From Pontibacter qinzhouensis (lineage in GTDB: Bacteria > Bacteroidota > Bacteroidia > Cytophagales > Hymenobacteraceae), in NCBI RefSeq assembly GCF_008017455.1, contig NZ_VRTY01000050.1, positions 1 through 43,651 of the forward strand: a stretch of DNA of 43,651 nt. Reading direction: 5' to 3'. A program made the translations under genes and the position numbers. Under the pieces are notes generated by a model. It had not been told where the DNA came from, searched no databases, and saw only the letters and a list, made by a program, of their open reading frames with translations. This document shows, one piece after another, positions 7,633-16,493 of the stretch. How positions within the stretch are numbered: the stretch's first letter is position 1; the number at the start of each line of letters is the position of its first letter.

Positions 7633-9864
7633 ATGAGCAAACCTGCAAAAGTGTTTTTATATTATCTTACTTTGTTAATATTATTAACGAACTGTAAAGA
7701 TAAAGATGAACATTACGTACGCCCTGACAGCCTAGAAGACCCTATTTATCAGCAGTTAGAGGCGAGAGGAAACTTTAAGAACCTATTAGCACTAATAGAG
7801 AAAGCCGATTACAAAATTACCTTGCAGAGCGGAGCCGGTTACTGGACCCTTTTTGCTCCAAACGATGCGGCATTTGAGAAGTATTTTGCTGGTAAAGGGA
7901 TATCTGGTGTTGATGCTATTGATAAAGCTACTGCCACACAAATTGTAAAGTATGTGCTGGTGTATAATGCTTTTATGACAGACCGGCTGGATGATTATCA
8001 GTCGCCGACAGGATGGGCGGATGGCCAAGCCTTTAAACGCAAAACCGCCTATTATAAAGGTGTTAATTTAGGCACGGTAAAGCAAGGTGATAACGTACTG
8101 ACAGATCAGTTCCTTATTTCTGCCAACCGCAATGGCAACTTTGTTTTTACAGATAATAACAACAAGTACATTCCATACTATATAAACACCTATTTTGCGG
8201 GACAACAACTCTCGGGTGCCGATTATAACTTCTTTTACCCGGACGTTGCCTGGAATAATTCATTTCATGTGGCGAATGCCAAAGTGGTGACTTCTAATAT
8301 TATTGCCGAGAACGGCATTATTCATGAAATAGACGAAGTGATTCTGCCGCTTCATAATATTGATGAACACCTGGCAGGCAAGCCGGAATACAGTGTATTC
8401 AGGGATCTGTTTGAAAAATACATGGTGTACTATATGCCTAATGCCCAGGCAACCCAAAGGAACCAATTGCTGACCGGGTCTGGCAATCCGGTGTATGTAA
8501 AAATGTATGATAACCAACTGGAGTTTTCATTAAATGACGAAGGCTTTGAGGTAAGCGGTGCAACCCGTCTGGAAAATGAAGGACAAAGTAATACGTATAC
8601 AATCTTCGCTCCTAAAAATGAGGTTGTTACCAATTATTTTAATACGGTGCTGACGCACCCTGAAAAGTATAAATCAGTTGAGGAGTTGCCTGTGAATGTC
8701 ATACGTGACTTCCTGAATGCGCATATGTTTCCGATGACTGTCTGGCCCTCTAAATTTAACAACCTGCCCCTGAAGACAAGTCCTGATGCCAGGCTGGATG
8801 CCGGCACCCACGTAACAGAGGCAAAAGTGCTGAGTAACGGTTTCTTTTATGGTACCAACAAAGTGCAGGAGGCAAATGTGTTTCACACAGTTTACGGCAA
8901 AGCTTACCTGAATCCTAGTTACTCTATGATGATAAGGGCGCTGGAAGCCTATAAGGAGAGCCTTATTATTCCGAATGTCCGGTACACCTTGTTCCTGATT
9001 TCAGACAAAGCCCTGACAGAAGCCGGCTTTTCGTGGAACACCAGGTTTAGCCGCTGGGATTACGCATCTCCTACGGGAGGTGTTAATCTGGCAGGTGCTT
9101 CGGCGCAACTGCGACTACAGCGAATTATTGAACAGCATATTGTCCCTGCAGGTGATAACCGCAACCAGGTATTCAGCAACCTGAATGGTGAAGGTGTAAT
9201 GAGGACGTTTGGAGAAGAGTTTATACGTTATACGGACGGTAAAGTATTTGCAGGCGGCAATGCCGATCAGAATGAACTGGTGAACCTGATCGGTCCGGAG
9301 CAGACCAGCAATGGCGTTGTTTACTACGTAGACCGTATACTGAATTTTTCTGATCTTAAAGCCAGCCAGCACATCGCTGCCAATCCAGCGTTTTCCCACT
9401 TCTACAATTACATTGCCAATTCGACTCTATTGTGGGATCCTGCTACCCTCCATATCAAAGGCACAGCAGTAGGTACGCCTTATACCTACCTTATTCCTAC
9501 CAATGAAGCGATACAGCAGGCTGTAGATGATGGTTTATTACCCGGAACAGCAGCAGGACCTAATTTTACCCCAGGCACAACAGCAGATCAGGATAAGGTT
9601 GTTAGGTTCATTCAGTACCACATAATTGCCAAAGACCAGGTCGCGTTGAAGAACCTTCCGGATGATGCCAGGCATTATGAAACGGTTTTTCGAAATGTGA
9701 ATGGCGTTATTGGTGCTGTGCAGGTTGCCTATAACGGAAGCCAAATGGTGATAACAGATGCATATGACCGAACTGCAAAAGTTATCAGTCCAAACAGCAA
9801 TATATTGTCTAACAGGGCTGTCATCCACCAGATTGATAATTACCTGCAGTATCGTGAATTTTAA
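7633..9864 (+). CDS. Lipoprotein with four FAS1 (fasciclin) domains
   Basis: A 743-aa predicted lipoprotein with lipobox LLTNC (Cys21) after a short hydrophobic segment, so probably at the outer membrane. Four FAS1-like repeats can be traced: about 36-215 (with YWTLFAPNDAAFEKYF), 247-420 (YTIFAPKNEVV), 430-575 (YTLFLISDKAL) and 580-743 (YTYLIPTNEAIQQAV). Each ends in the usual 'NGVVYYVDRIL'-type strand; the last has AVIHQIDNYLQ. FAS1 domains mediate adhesion and ligand binding. In Cytophagales and Sphingobacteriales loci they are often encoded next to SusC/SusD. It is the first gene of a seven-gene run, 31 bases before the SusC gene. The likely role is surface glycan binding in place of SusE/SusF; this is inference from position. 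Confidence 0.85.
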   Translation: MSKPAKVFLYYLTLLILLTNCKDKDEHYVRPDSLEDPIYQQLEARGNFKNLLALIEKADYKITLQSGAGYWTLFAPNDAAFEKYFAGKGISGVDAIDKATATQIVKYVLVYNAFMTDRLDDYQSPTGWADGQAFKRKTAYYKGVNLGTVKQGDNVLTDQFLISANRNGNFVFTDNNNKYIPYYINTYFAGQQLSGADYNFFYPDVAWNNSFHVANAKVVTSNIIAENGIIHEIDEVILPLHNIDEHLAGKPEYSVFRDLFEKYMVYYMPNAQATQRNQLLTGSGNPVYVKMYDNQLEFSLNDEGFEVSGATRLENEGQSNTYTIFAPKNEVVTNYFNTVLTHPEKYKSVEELPVNVIRDFLNAHMFPMTVWPSKFNNLPLKTSPDARLDAGTHVTEAKVLSNGFFYGTNKVQEANVFHTVYGKAYLNPSYSMMIRALEAYKESLIIPNVRYTLFLISDKALTEAGFSWNTRFSRWDYASPTGGVNLAGASAQLRLQRIIEQHIVPAGDNRNQVFSNLNGEGVMRTFGEEFIRYTDGKVFAGGNADQNELVNLIGPEQTSNGVVYYVDRILNFSDLKASQHIAANPAFSHFYNYIANSTLLWDPATLHIKGTAVGTPYTYLIPTNEAIQQAVDDGLLPGTAAGPNFTPGTTADQDKVVRFIQYHIIAKDQVALKNLPDDARHYETVFRNVNGVIGAVQVAYNGSQMVITDAYDRTAKVISPNSNILSNRAVIHQIDNYLQYREF

Positions 9865-9895
9865 TTCAATCGCATTAACCGCTTATCTATTCTAT

Positions 9896-12800
9896 ATGAA
9901 AAGAATTTTAAACAGCATTTTATATTTGATCCTTGCCACAGTATACTTTTGCTGTGGTAATGCGGCACATGCACAGAGTACACAAGCTGTACTACGTGGC
10001 ACAGTGACCGACCAAGTGACGAAAGAACCCTTGATTGGGGTTTCGGTATACGAGATTGATAACGAGAACCGTACCCAAACAGGTGTTGTGACTGATATTA
10101 ACGGTGCGTATGCCTTGCGTATGAAGAATCCTCAACACAAGGTAGTGGTTTCCTACATAGGCTATAAAAGCATTACTTTAAATGTTAATAACCGCTCAAC
10201 TATTAATGTAGCCCTGGAATCGAATGCCAGTACCTTGGGCACCGTAGAGATCGTGGCCCAGCAGTCTGTAAGTAACGGTATGATGGAGATAGAAGAACGG
10301 AATCTGACTTCTTCCATAGGCAGATTAGATGCTAGGGAGTTAGCAGAACTACCGGCAGCTTCCATCGACCAGGCCCTGCAGGGACGTCTGGCAGGTGTGG
10401 ATATTGTGGCTAACACCGGCGACCCGGGGGCAGGAATGTCTATCCGTATCCGTGGGACCTCGTCTATTAACTCATCGTCAGAGCCTTTGATTGTGGTGGA
10501 TGGTATGCCCTATGATATCGAAATTGCCTCTGACTTTAACTTCGCTACTGCTGACGAGCAGGGGTATGCACAGCTGCTCAATATTGCACCTGCTGACATT
10601 AAGGAAATATCTGTGCTTAAAGATGCTGCAGCTACTGCCATTTGGGGTGCGAGAGCTTCTAACGGTGTTTTAGTAATCACGACCAAAAGAGGGGCAAAGG
10701 GAAAGCCTACAGTAAACTACGCCTTCAGAGGATCCCTTACACAGCAGCCTGATCCTATCCCAATGCTTAGCGGCGCCCAGTACTCGCAATACATTCCAGA
10801 AGCATGGATGAACCGTACAGGCACTCCCCTTAGAGCGGATGTAACAGAGTTCCAGTACGACCCTAACGACCCATATAACTATTACAACTATAGCAACAAT
10901 ACCAACTGGATAGATGAAATTACTCAACTTGGCTATATTCAGGATCATAACGTTTCCTTATCGGGTGGAGGTGATAAAGCAAGATATTATACCTCTATTG
11001 GTTACCTGGGCCAGCGGGGTACAACCATCGGTACCGATCTATCCCGTATTTCTGCCCGTATTAACCTCGACTTTGCCGTATCTGACCGCATCCGGTTCAG
11101 AACTGACCTTTCCTACACCCACCTCGATAATAACCAAAATTATACAAACAACATCAGGGGCGTAGCTTATAACAAAATGCCCAACATGAGTGTGTGGGAA
11201 TACAACGAGTATGGGGAAGTAACACCAAATTATTTTTCGCCCGTCAGCAACGTGCAGGGGCAGTATTCAGGTACATTTAACCCTGTAGCCATGGCGCGGG
11301 AGGGCAAAAACAGGCTGTTGGGAGAGCGAATCATACCAAAGTTCAACCTGCGCTATGATATAGTACCTGGAATATTAAATGCTTCGTCAGATGTGCAATT
11401 CGATATTAACAACAGCAAGACCAACATGTTCCTGCCACAGACTGCTACCGGCAGGCCCTGGACAGAAACAACAATAAATAGGGCTTCCGACACGGATTAT
11501 GACAAATTCAGTGTTATCACCAAATCGAATCTCCTGTTCACACCTAAGCTGGGCGAAAATCATACTTTTCAGGGACTTGCTTCTTTTATGACATTCGATG
11601 CTACTACTGTAGGCTATAATATAATGACTTCCAACACCGCCTCTGCTTACCTGCAGGATCCTTCAATACCTGCTCGTATTCAGAACGAAGAACTTAACTT
11701 ATCGGCATCTGAAGTGCAGAGCAGAAGTCTAGGTATGTTGCTTAGCGCTCAATACGGCTTCCTGGACCGCTATATAGTAAACGTCGGCGTACGCCGCGAC
11801 GGCAGCTCCAAATTTGGACAAAATCACCGTTACGGTACTTTCCCGTCTATTTCCGCCCGCTGGAGAATATCAGGTGAGTCTTTCATGCAGAATTTCCATT
11901 TCATAAATGACCTGAGCGCCAGGGCCAGCTTCGGGGCGAGTGGTAATGAGCCACGGGGTGCTTACGGGCACTATAACCTCTACCAAAGCCTTGCATGGAA
12001 CTACCTGGATCTTTCAGGAACTTATCCAACCAACATGGAACTCCGGGACCTGAGATGGGAGACTGTTAATCAATCAAACTTTGGCTTGAACCTATCCTTG
12101 TTCGATAATCGCATCACAATAGATGCCGACCTGTACAGAAGAAGAACAAAAGACATGTTCTTCGGGGGGCTGCAAATTGCGTCCATCACCGGTTTCAATA
12201 ACGTGGACATGAACGTAGGCACCATGGATAATCAGGGATGGGAACTTGCCATGAATTTTACCCCCTATAAAACAAAGGACCTTACCATTAATTTTGCCGT
12301 AAACCTGGCCCATAACCAGAACATGATCCGCGAAATATCAGAGTACTACCCACTTGAAAGAGGCAGATTGGATCAAAACGGCCAGTACCTGGTAACCATA
12401 CAAAAAAACAATCCTTTTGGCTCTTTCTATGGCTACCGTTACCTGGGTGTCTACAAAGATGCCGAGGCTACCATTGCCAGGGACAAAGATGGGAATGCCG
12501 TTACAGGTCCTAACGGGCAGGTCGTGCCTATGCGTTTTGGTTACCCTACCGTCGATTATGTTTTCCAGCCGGGAGACGCCATGTACGAAGACATTAACAA
12601 GGATGGAAACATAGACTACAAAGATGTGGTGTACCTAGGTAATGCCAACCCAAAGTTAACAGGTGGTTTCGGCCCATCTGTTACTTACAAGGGCTTTCGT
12701 TTGAACATGTTCTTCAACTTCCGGTACAAGTACGACGTCGTGAACCAGACCAGGATGCAGACAGAGAACATGTACAACTACAATAACCAGAGCACTGCTA

Positions 12801-13147
12801 TCCTGAGAAGGTGGAGACGCCCTGGCGACGAAACTGATATACCGCGTGCCCTCATTGGTCAAGGTTACAACTGGCTGGCATCAGACCGTTACGTAGAAGA
12901 TGGCAGCTTCTTAAGATTTCGTACCATTACCCTGCGTTACAACCTTCCTAAGAACCTGAGTCAGAAGATTGGCTCTGAGGATGTTGGTATGTATATCACA
13001 ACCGAAAACCTCTTCACCTTTACCAATTATAACGGGCAGGATCCGGAGGTGCCTCTGGCAGGTTCTGACCCATTCAGAATCGGTTTTGATACTTCCAGAA
13101 CGCCCCCTGTTAAAACAGTGACATTGGGGTTCAATGTAAGGTTTTAG
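9896..13147 (+). CDS. susC: SusC-family TonB-dependent outer-membrane transporter (first pair)
   Basis: A 1083-aa SusC/RagA protein. The frame is open from 9758, but that extension overlaps the preceding gene; the ATG at 9896 gives a normal signal peptide ending AHAQ. Domains: carboxypeptidase-regulatory-like domain (about 27-115, with LRGTVTDQVTKEPLIGVSVYE), TonB plug (about 140-260, with SSEPLIVVDGMPYD and VLKDAAATAIWGARASNGV), then a beta-barrel to the C-terminus, which ends in the aromatic residue of GFNVRF. It imports oligosaccharides across the outer membrane, energised by TonB, with SusD as lid. The SusD gene follows 25 bases later. Substrate is inferred from neighbours. Confidence 0.95.
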   Translation: MKRILNSILYLILATVYFCCGNAAHAQSTQAVLRGTVTDQVTKEPLIGVSVYEIDNENRTQTGVVTDINGAYALRMKNPQHKVVVSYIGYKSITLNVNNRSTINVALESNASTLGTVEIVAQQSVSNGMMEIEERNLTSSIGRLDARELAELPAASIDQALQGRLAGVDIVANTGDPGAGMSIRIRGTSSINSSSEPLIVVDGMPYDIEIASDFNFATADEQGYAQLLNIAPADIKEISVLKDAAATAIWGARASNGVLVITTKRGAKGKPTVNYAFRGSLTQQPDPIPMLSGAQYSQYIPEAWMNRTGTPLRADVTEFQYDPNDPYNYYNYSNNTNWIDEITQLGYIQDHNVSLSGGGDKARYYTSIGYLGQRGTTIGTDLSRISARINLDFAVSDRIRFRTDLSYTHLDNNQNYTNNIRGVAYNKMPNMSVWEYNEYGEVTPNYFSPVSNVQGQYSGTFNPVAMAREGKNRLLGERIIPKFNLRYDIVPGILNASSDVQFDINNSKTNMFLPQTATGRPWTETTINRASDTDYDKFSVITKSNLLFTPKLGENHTFQGLASFMTFDATTVGYNIMTSNTASAYLQDPSIPARIQNEELNLSASEVQSRSLGMLLSAQYGFLDRYIVNVGVRRDGSSKFGQNHRYGTFPSISARWRISGESFMQNFHFINDLSARASFGASGNEPRGAYGHYNLYQSLAWNYLDLSGTYPTNMELRDLRWETVNQSNFGLNLSLFDNRITIDADLYRRRTKDMFFGGLQIASITGFNNVDMNVGTMDNQGWELAMNFTPYKTKDLTINFAVNLAHNQNMIREISEYYPLERGRLDQNGQYLVTIQKNNPFGSFYGYRYLGVYKDAEATIARDKDGNAVTGPNGQVVPMRFGYPTVDYVFQPGDAMYEDINKDGNIDYKDVVYLGNANPKLTGGFGPSVTYKGFRLNMFFNFRYKYDVVNQTRMQTENMYNYNNQSTAILRRWRRPGDETDIPRALIGQGYNWLASDRYVEDGSFLRFRTITLRYNLPKNLSQKIGSEDVGMYITTENLFTFTNYNGQDPEVPLAGSDPFRIGFDTSRTPPVKTVTLGFNVRF

Positions 13148-13172
13148 TATAAAAAAATAATAGCATAAGAGC

Positions 13173-14702
13173 ATGAAAAGGAATTTTATATACAAATCAG
13201 TTTTGGTAGTAGTTGCCCTGGTAGCAAGTGCCTGCGATAGCTGGCTTGAACTGAAGCCTGTGAACGGTATAGTACGGCAAGACTACTGGAAAACCAAAGA
13301 GCAGGTGCAATCTGCCGTAATCGGTATTTACGGCAATATGCTGGACAGCGACTTGACCGAAAAGCTGTTTTTGTGGGGCGAGCTACGGGCCGATATGCTG
13401 ATGGAAAACTCAGGCATCCGGTTCAATGAGATGGAAGTGATAAACGGCAATATTGTCGAAACAAATGTTATTGCAGATTGGCGACCATTTTACCGGATAA
13501 TTAACTACTGTAATACCGTAATAGAATTAGCTCCGGCTGTTTTGGAAGAAGACAGAACCTTTACACAGCAACAGCTGGATGGATTTCTGGGGGAAGCTTA
13601 TGCAATACGAGGATTGATGTATTTCTACTTGGGCAGAAGCTTTGGCGACGTACCTCTGAAGTTAAATGCCACGATCAGTGATGACCAAGCTGTAGCCCTA
13701 CCTAAATCGAGTCAGGCACAGGTATTTAACCAGGTAGCAAAAGATTTGGAGCGGGCAGAACAACTGGCAGTATTAACGTATGGTAATAATGCGCATAACA
13801 AAGGACGTATTACCAAATATTCTGTTAATGCCATACAGGCTGACTTGTACCTATGGAAGGACCAATACGACAGTGCCCGTATTGCATGCGATAAAATTAT
13901 CAATTCCGGTCAGTTCGGACTTGTACAGGGAAGTAACAACCCGCAATGGTTTCAGCAGCTTTATGTGCAGGGTAACTCTAGCGAAGCTGTTTTCTCGCTT
14001 CAATTTAATGCCCAAAAGACCAATCCTTTCTATTCTATGTTCAGCACCGTGACGGGTCGCCGTTTCCTTGCCGCTAACCGGGTTCTGGAAGATGTATTCC
14101 CGCCTGATCCAGTTGATCCTTTTAATGTGGATATAAGGTCACAGGCTTCTGTAAGAGTTTCAACTGGGGCTGTGTGGAAATACCTGGGTTTCACGTTGCA
14201 GGACAGCAGAACATTGAATGATTCGTATGCGCACTGGATTTTTTACCGCTTTGCAGATGTGCTCCTGATGAAAGCAGAAGCATTGGTAGCTGGTGAGATG
14301 GGAAGAGGTGAAGAAGCGCTGGAGCTTATTCGCCGTATCCGCCAACGAGCCAATGCCTCACCGAATACTGACCCAACGATAGATAATCAGAGCTTCGACC
14401 CGAATGCGAAAGAGGATATGATAGATTTTATTCTGGAGGAAAGGGCACGCGAGTTTGCCTTCGAAGGGAAAAGATGGTACGATATTTTAAGGAATGCCCG
14501 TCGTCCTGCAGGTGCTGGCGGTGCGCCATACGCCCGCCAGGATATCTTAAACCAGATGGTGATCGACAGCGCCCCGTCGGAACGGCAGCAATCCATCATT
14601 AATAAATACAATGATCCTAATAGCCATTACTGGCCTATCTTTCAGTATGAGCTTTTTACGAATAAGAGTTTGGAGCAAAATCCTTTTTACAGAGGCAGGT
14701 AA
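13173..14702 (+). CDS. susD: SusD/RagB-family surface glycan-binding lipoprotein (first pair)
   Basis: A 509-aa lipoprotein with lipobox VASAC (Cys21). Family features include the N-terminal segment DSWLELKPVNGIVRQDYW, TPR-like helices (EAYAIRGLMYFYLGRSFGDVPL, about residues 140-165), the late YRFADVLLMKAEAL helix and the C-terminal EERAREFAFEGKRWYDILR. SusD proteins cap the SusC channel and bind the incoming glycan at the cell surface. Here it directly follows its SusC partner and is followed after 10 bases by a FAS1 lipoprotein, where SusE/SusF would often be. Ligand not predictable. Confidence 0.95.
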   Translation: MKRNFIYKSVLVVVALVASACDSWLELKPVNGIVRQDYWKTKEQVQSAVIGIYGNMLDSDLTEKLFLWGELRADMLMENSGIRFNEMEVINGNIVETNVIADWRPFYRIINYCNTVIELAPAVLEEDRTFTQQQLDGFLGEAYAIRGLMYFYLGRSFGDVPLKLNATISDDQAVALPKSSQAQVFNQVAKDLERAEQLAVLTYGNNAHNKGRITKYSVNAIQADLYLWKDQYDSARIACDKIINSGQFGLVQGSNNPQWFQQLYVQGNSSEAVFSLQFNAQKTNPFYSMFSTVTGRRFLAANRVLEDVFPPDPVDPFNVDIRSQASVRVSTGAVWKYLGFTLQDSRTLNDSYAHWIFYRFADVLLMKAEALVAGEMGRGEEALELIRRIRQRANASPNTDPTIDNQSFDPNAKEDMIDFILEERAREFAFEGKRWYDILRNARRPAGAGGAPYARQDILNQMVIDSAPSERQQSIINKYNDPNSHYWPIFQYELFTNKSLEQNPFYRGR

Positions 14703-14712
14703 ATAACAAAGT

Positions 14713-16398
14713 ATGAATATGAACAGTGTACAAAAAATGAAAAATTTATCGGCCCGGATGCTGGTGCTCAGCCTGCTGGTACTTACTACCTTGTGGGGGT
14801 GCAAAGATGATTTCATGGAAATCAGCACGACCACTGATGTGAACATGATGGGCTATTTTGATGAGAATCCTGATCAGTTCTCCAGCCTGACAGCTATCCT
14901 GCATAAAACCGGAAATGCCGGTTACCTGCAAACGTATGGTTCTTATACTTTTTTTGCGCCAACGAACGAGGCTGTCGCCACTTATCTGCAGGAGAAAGGA
15001 GTCTCTACTATTGATCAGTTAGAACTTGATGAACTAAAGCAGTTGGTTCGGTTTCATATGATTGACGATACAATATCTAGTTCCAGTTTTACTGACGGCA
15101 AGCTCCCCCGAGTAACTATGCTCGGGCAGTACATAATAACAGGAGATGAACTGATCAACGGGGTAGCCAGAATCAGAGTGAATCGCCAGGCCAATGTGAT
15201 ACAAGCCAATATCAGAACTGGAAATGGCATTATCCACACTGTTGACCGAATGTTGCAGCCAGCCAGCCAGACACTGGCGCAAATGCTGGAAAGTAAAAGC
15301 GAATACTCCATATTTACCGCTGCACTCAAAGAAACCGGATTGTATAATGCTCTCAACCAACTATATCTTAACGGAGGAAATACAGAGCGGGCCTGGTATA
15401 CGGTTCTGGCGCAGACGGACGCGGTCTTTCACAGCCATAATATCACTAGTTACGAAGAACTGAAAGCACAATACTCCACAACCGGAAATCCTGCTGATCC
15501 AACAGATGGCTTGTACCTTTACATGTCGTATCGCATTTTGAAAGATCCGAAATACCTGGCAGATTTGGTTTCGTCCCCTTCGCACGAAACGCTGGCACCG
15601 CAAGAGGTGATTACCTCCAGGCTTAAAGGGGTACAGGTACTTATTAACGAAGATATTTTTAACGGCGTATTAGAGCCAGGTGTACCTGTTGAACGCAAGG
15701 CAAGCGACAACACAGCTACCAATGGTGTGTTGCACACCGTTACATCAGATTTTGAGATTAAAAAGCGTGAGCCGGTACGGGTATTTTTTGATTTAGCTGA
15801 TCAGCCTGAAATCAGAATACTGCCTCAGTTCAGAAGACCAGGATCCGGATCTGTTTCATTCCCGGCGCTTACTTCCTTTAAAGAGATTTATGTAGAAGGG
15901 GCAGGAAGCTCATCAATCACTTACAATTCGGGCTCATCTACCAGCGCTGACGGATATGCGTATCACGATTTTCTTTCGGTCAGAATGAGTGCGAACGTAG
16001 CCAGGCTGGTAGAATTTACTACACCAGCTATTGTGAAGGGCAGATACAGGGTTTGGATTGGCTTCAGACGAATAATCGCAGCTCCTGTACAGGTTTATTT
16101 TAATAACGAGGTGCTGCCAAGAACAATTGATATGCAACAGTGGTATCCCGGCGGCATCGAGAGGGAAACACTGGCACAGGGAGCCAAACTATATATTCAT
16201 GATAGACCAGGGGCATCGTATGCCCGCTTAGCAGGAACAATTGAAGTAGAAACCACCGGAAGACACAAGATAAAATTTGTAGGCTTAACTAATGGCCCAA
16301 CGGGTGTACATCAGATAGATATGATCCAATTCATTCCGGAAGACCAGGACCAGCTTTATCCTAAGCTGATGCGTGACGGCACGTTAGTTTACGAATAG
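14713..16398 (+). CDS. Lipoprotein with two FAS1 domains and a beta-rich C-terminal domain
   Basis: A 561-aa predicted lipoprotein with lipobox LWGC (Cys30). The chosen ATG at 14713 is the first of several nearby; Met9 would also leave a workable signal. FAS1 domain 1 spans about 46-165 (YGSYTFFAPTNEAVATYL, ending NGIIHTVDRML) and domain 2 about 185-345 (ending NGVLHTVTSDFEI). Residues about 355-561 form a separate domain rich in beta strands and glycine/serine, with GRYRVWIGFRR and HKIKFVGLTNGP, suggestive of a galactose-binding-like or other carbohydrate-binding fold; I cannot assign a family. It sits in the SusE/SusF position, so a surface glycan-binding role is likely but inferred. Confidence 0.82.
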   Translation: MNMNSVQKMKNLSARMLVLSLLVLTTLWGCKDDFMEISTTTDVNMMGYFDENPDQFSSLTAILHKTGNAGYLQTYGSYTFFAPTNEAVATYLQEKGVSTIDQLELDELKQLVRFHMIDDTISSSSFTDGKLPRVTMLGQYIITGDELINGVARIRVNRQANVIQANIRTGNGIIHTVDRMLQPASQTLAQMLESKSEYSIFTAALKETGLYNALNQLYLNGGNTERAWYTVLAQTDAVFHSHNITSYEELKAQYSTTGNPADPTDGLYLYMSYRILKDPKYLADLVSSPSHETLAPQEVITSRLKGVQVLINEDIFNGVLEPGVPVERKASDNTATNGVLHTVTSDFEIKKREPVRVFFDLADQPEIRILPQFRRPGSGSVSFPALTSFKEIYVEGAGSSSITYNSGSSTSADGYAYHDFLSVRMSANVARLVEFTTPAIVKGRYRVWIGFRRIIAAPVQVYFNNEVLPRTIDMQQWYPGGIERETLAQGAKLYIHDRPGASYARLAGTIEVETTGRHKIKFVGLTNGPTGVHQIDMIQFIPEDQDQLYPKLMRDGTLVYE

Positions 16399-16418
16399 TA
16401 GCAACCGGTAAGATGAAA

Positions 16419-16461
16419 TGCATACACTGGCAGGCACTTAAAGCGACTGCCAGTGTATGCA
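16419..16461 (+). promoter_or_regulatory. Perfect 15-bp intercistronic hairpin between two FAS1 genes
   Basis: TGCATACACTGGCAG at 16419-16433 pairs exactly with CTGCCAGTGTATGCA at 16447-16461 around a 13-base loop. No long T-run follows, only AAAGTTT. The next gene starts 32 bases later and the operon continues, so it may be an attenuating or mRNA-stabilising hairpin, or a partial terminator, that sets levels of upstream versus downstream products. Confidence 0.6.
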
Positions 16462-16493
16462 AAGTTTAAGATGCCTTAAAAAATAAAATACAG

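Noticed and set aside
9758..9895. N-terminal extension of the first SusC gene
   Set aside because: It overlaps the end of the FAS1 gene by over 100 bases and puts the signal peptide in mid-protein; the ATG at 9896 gives a normal signal peptide.
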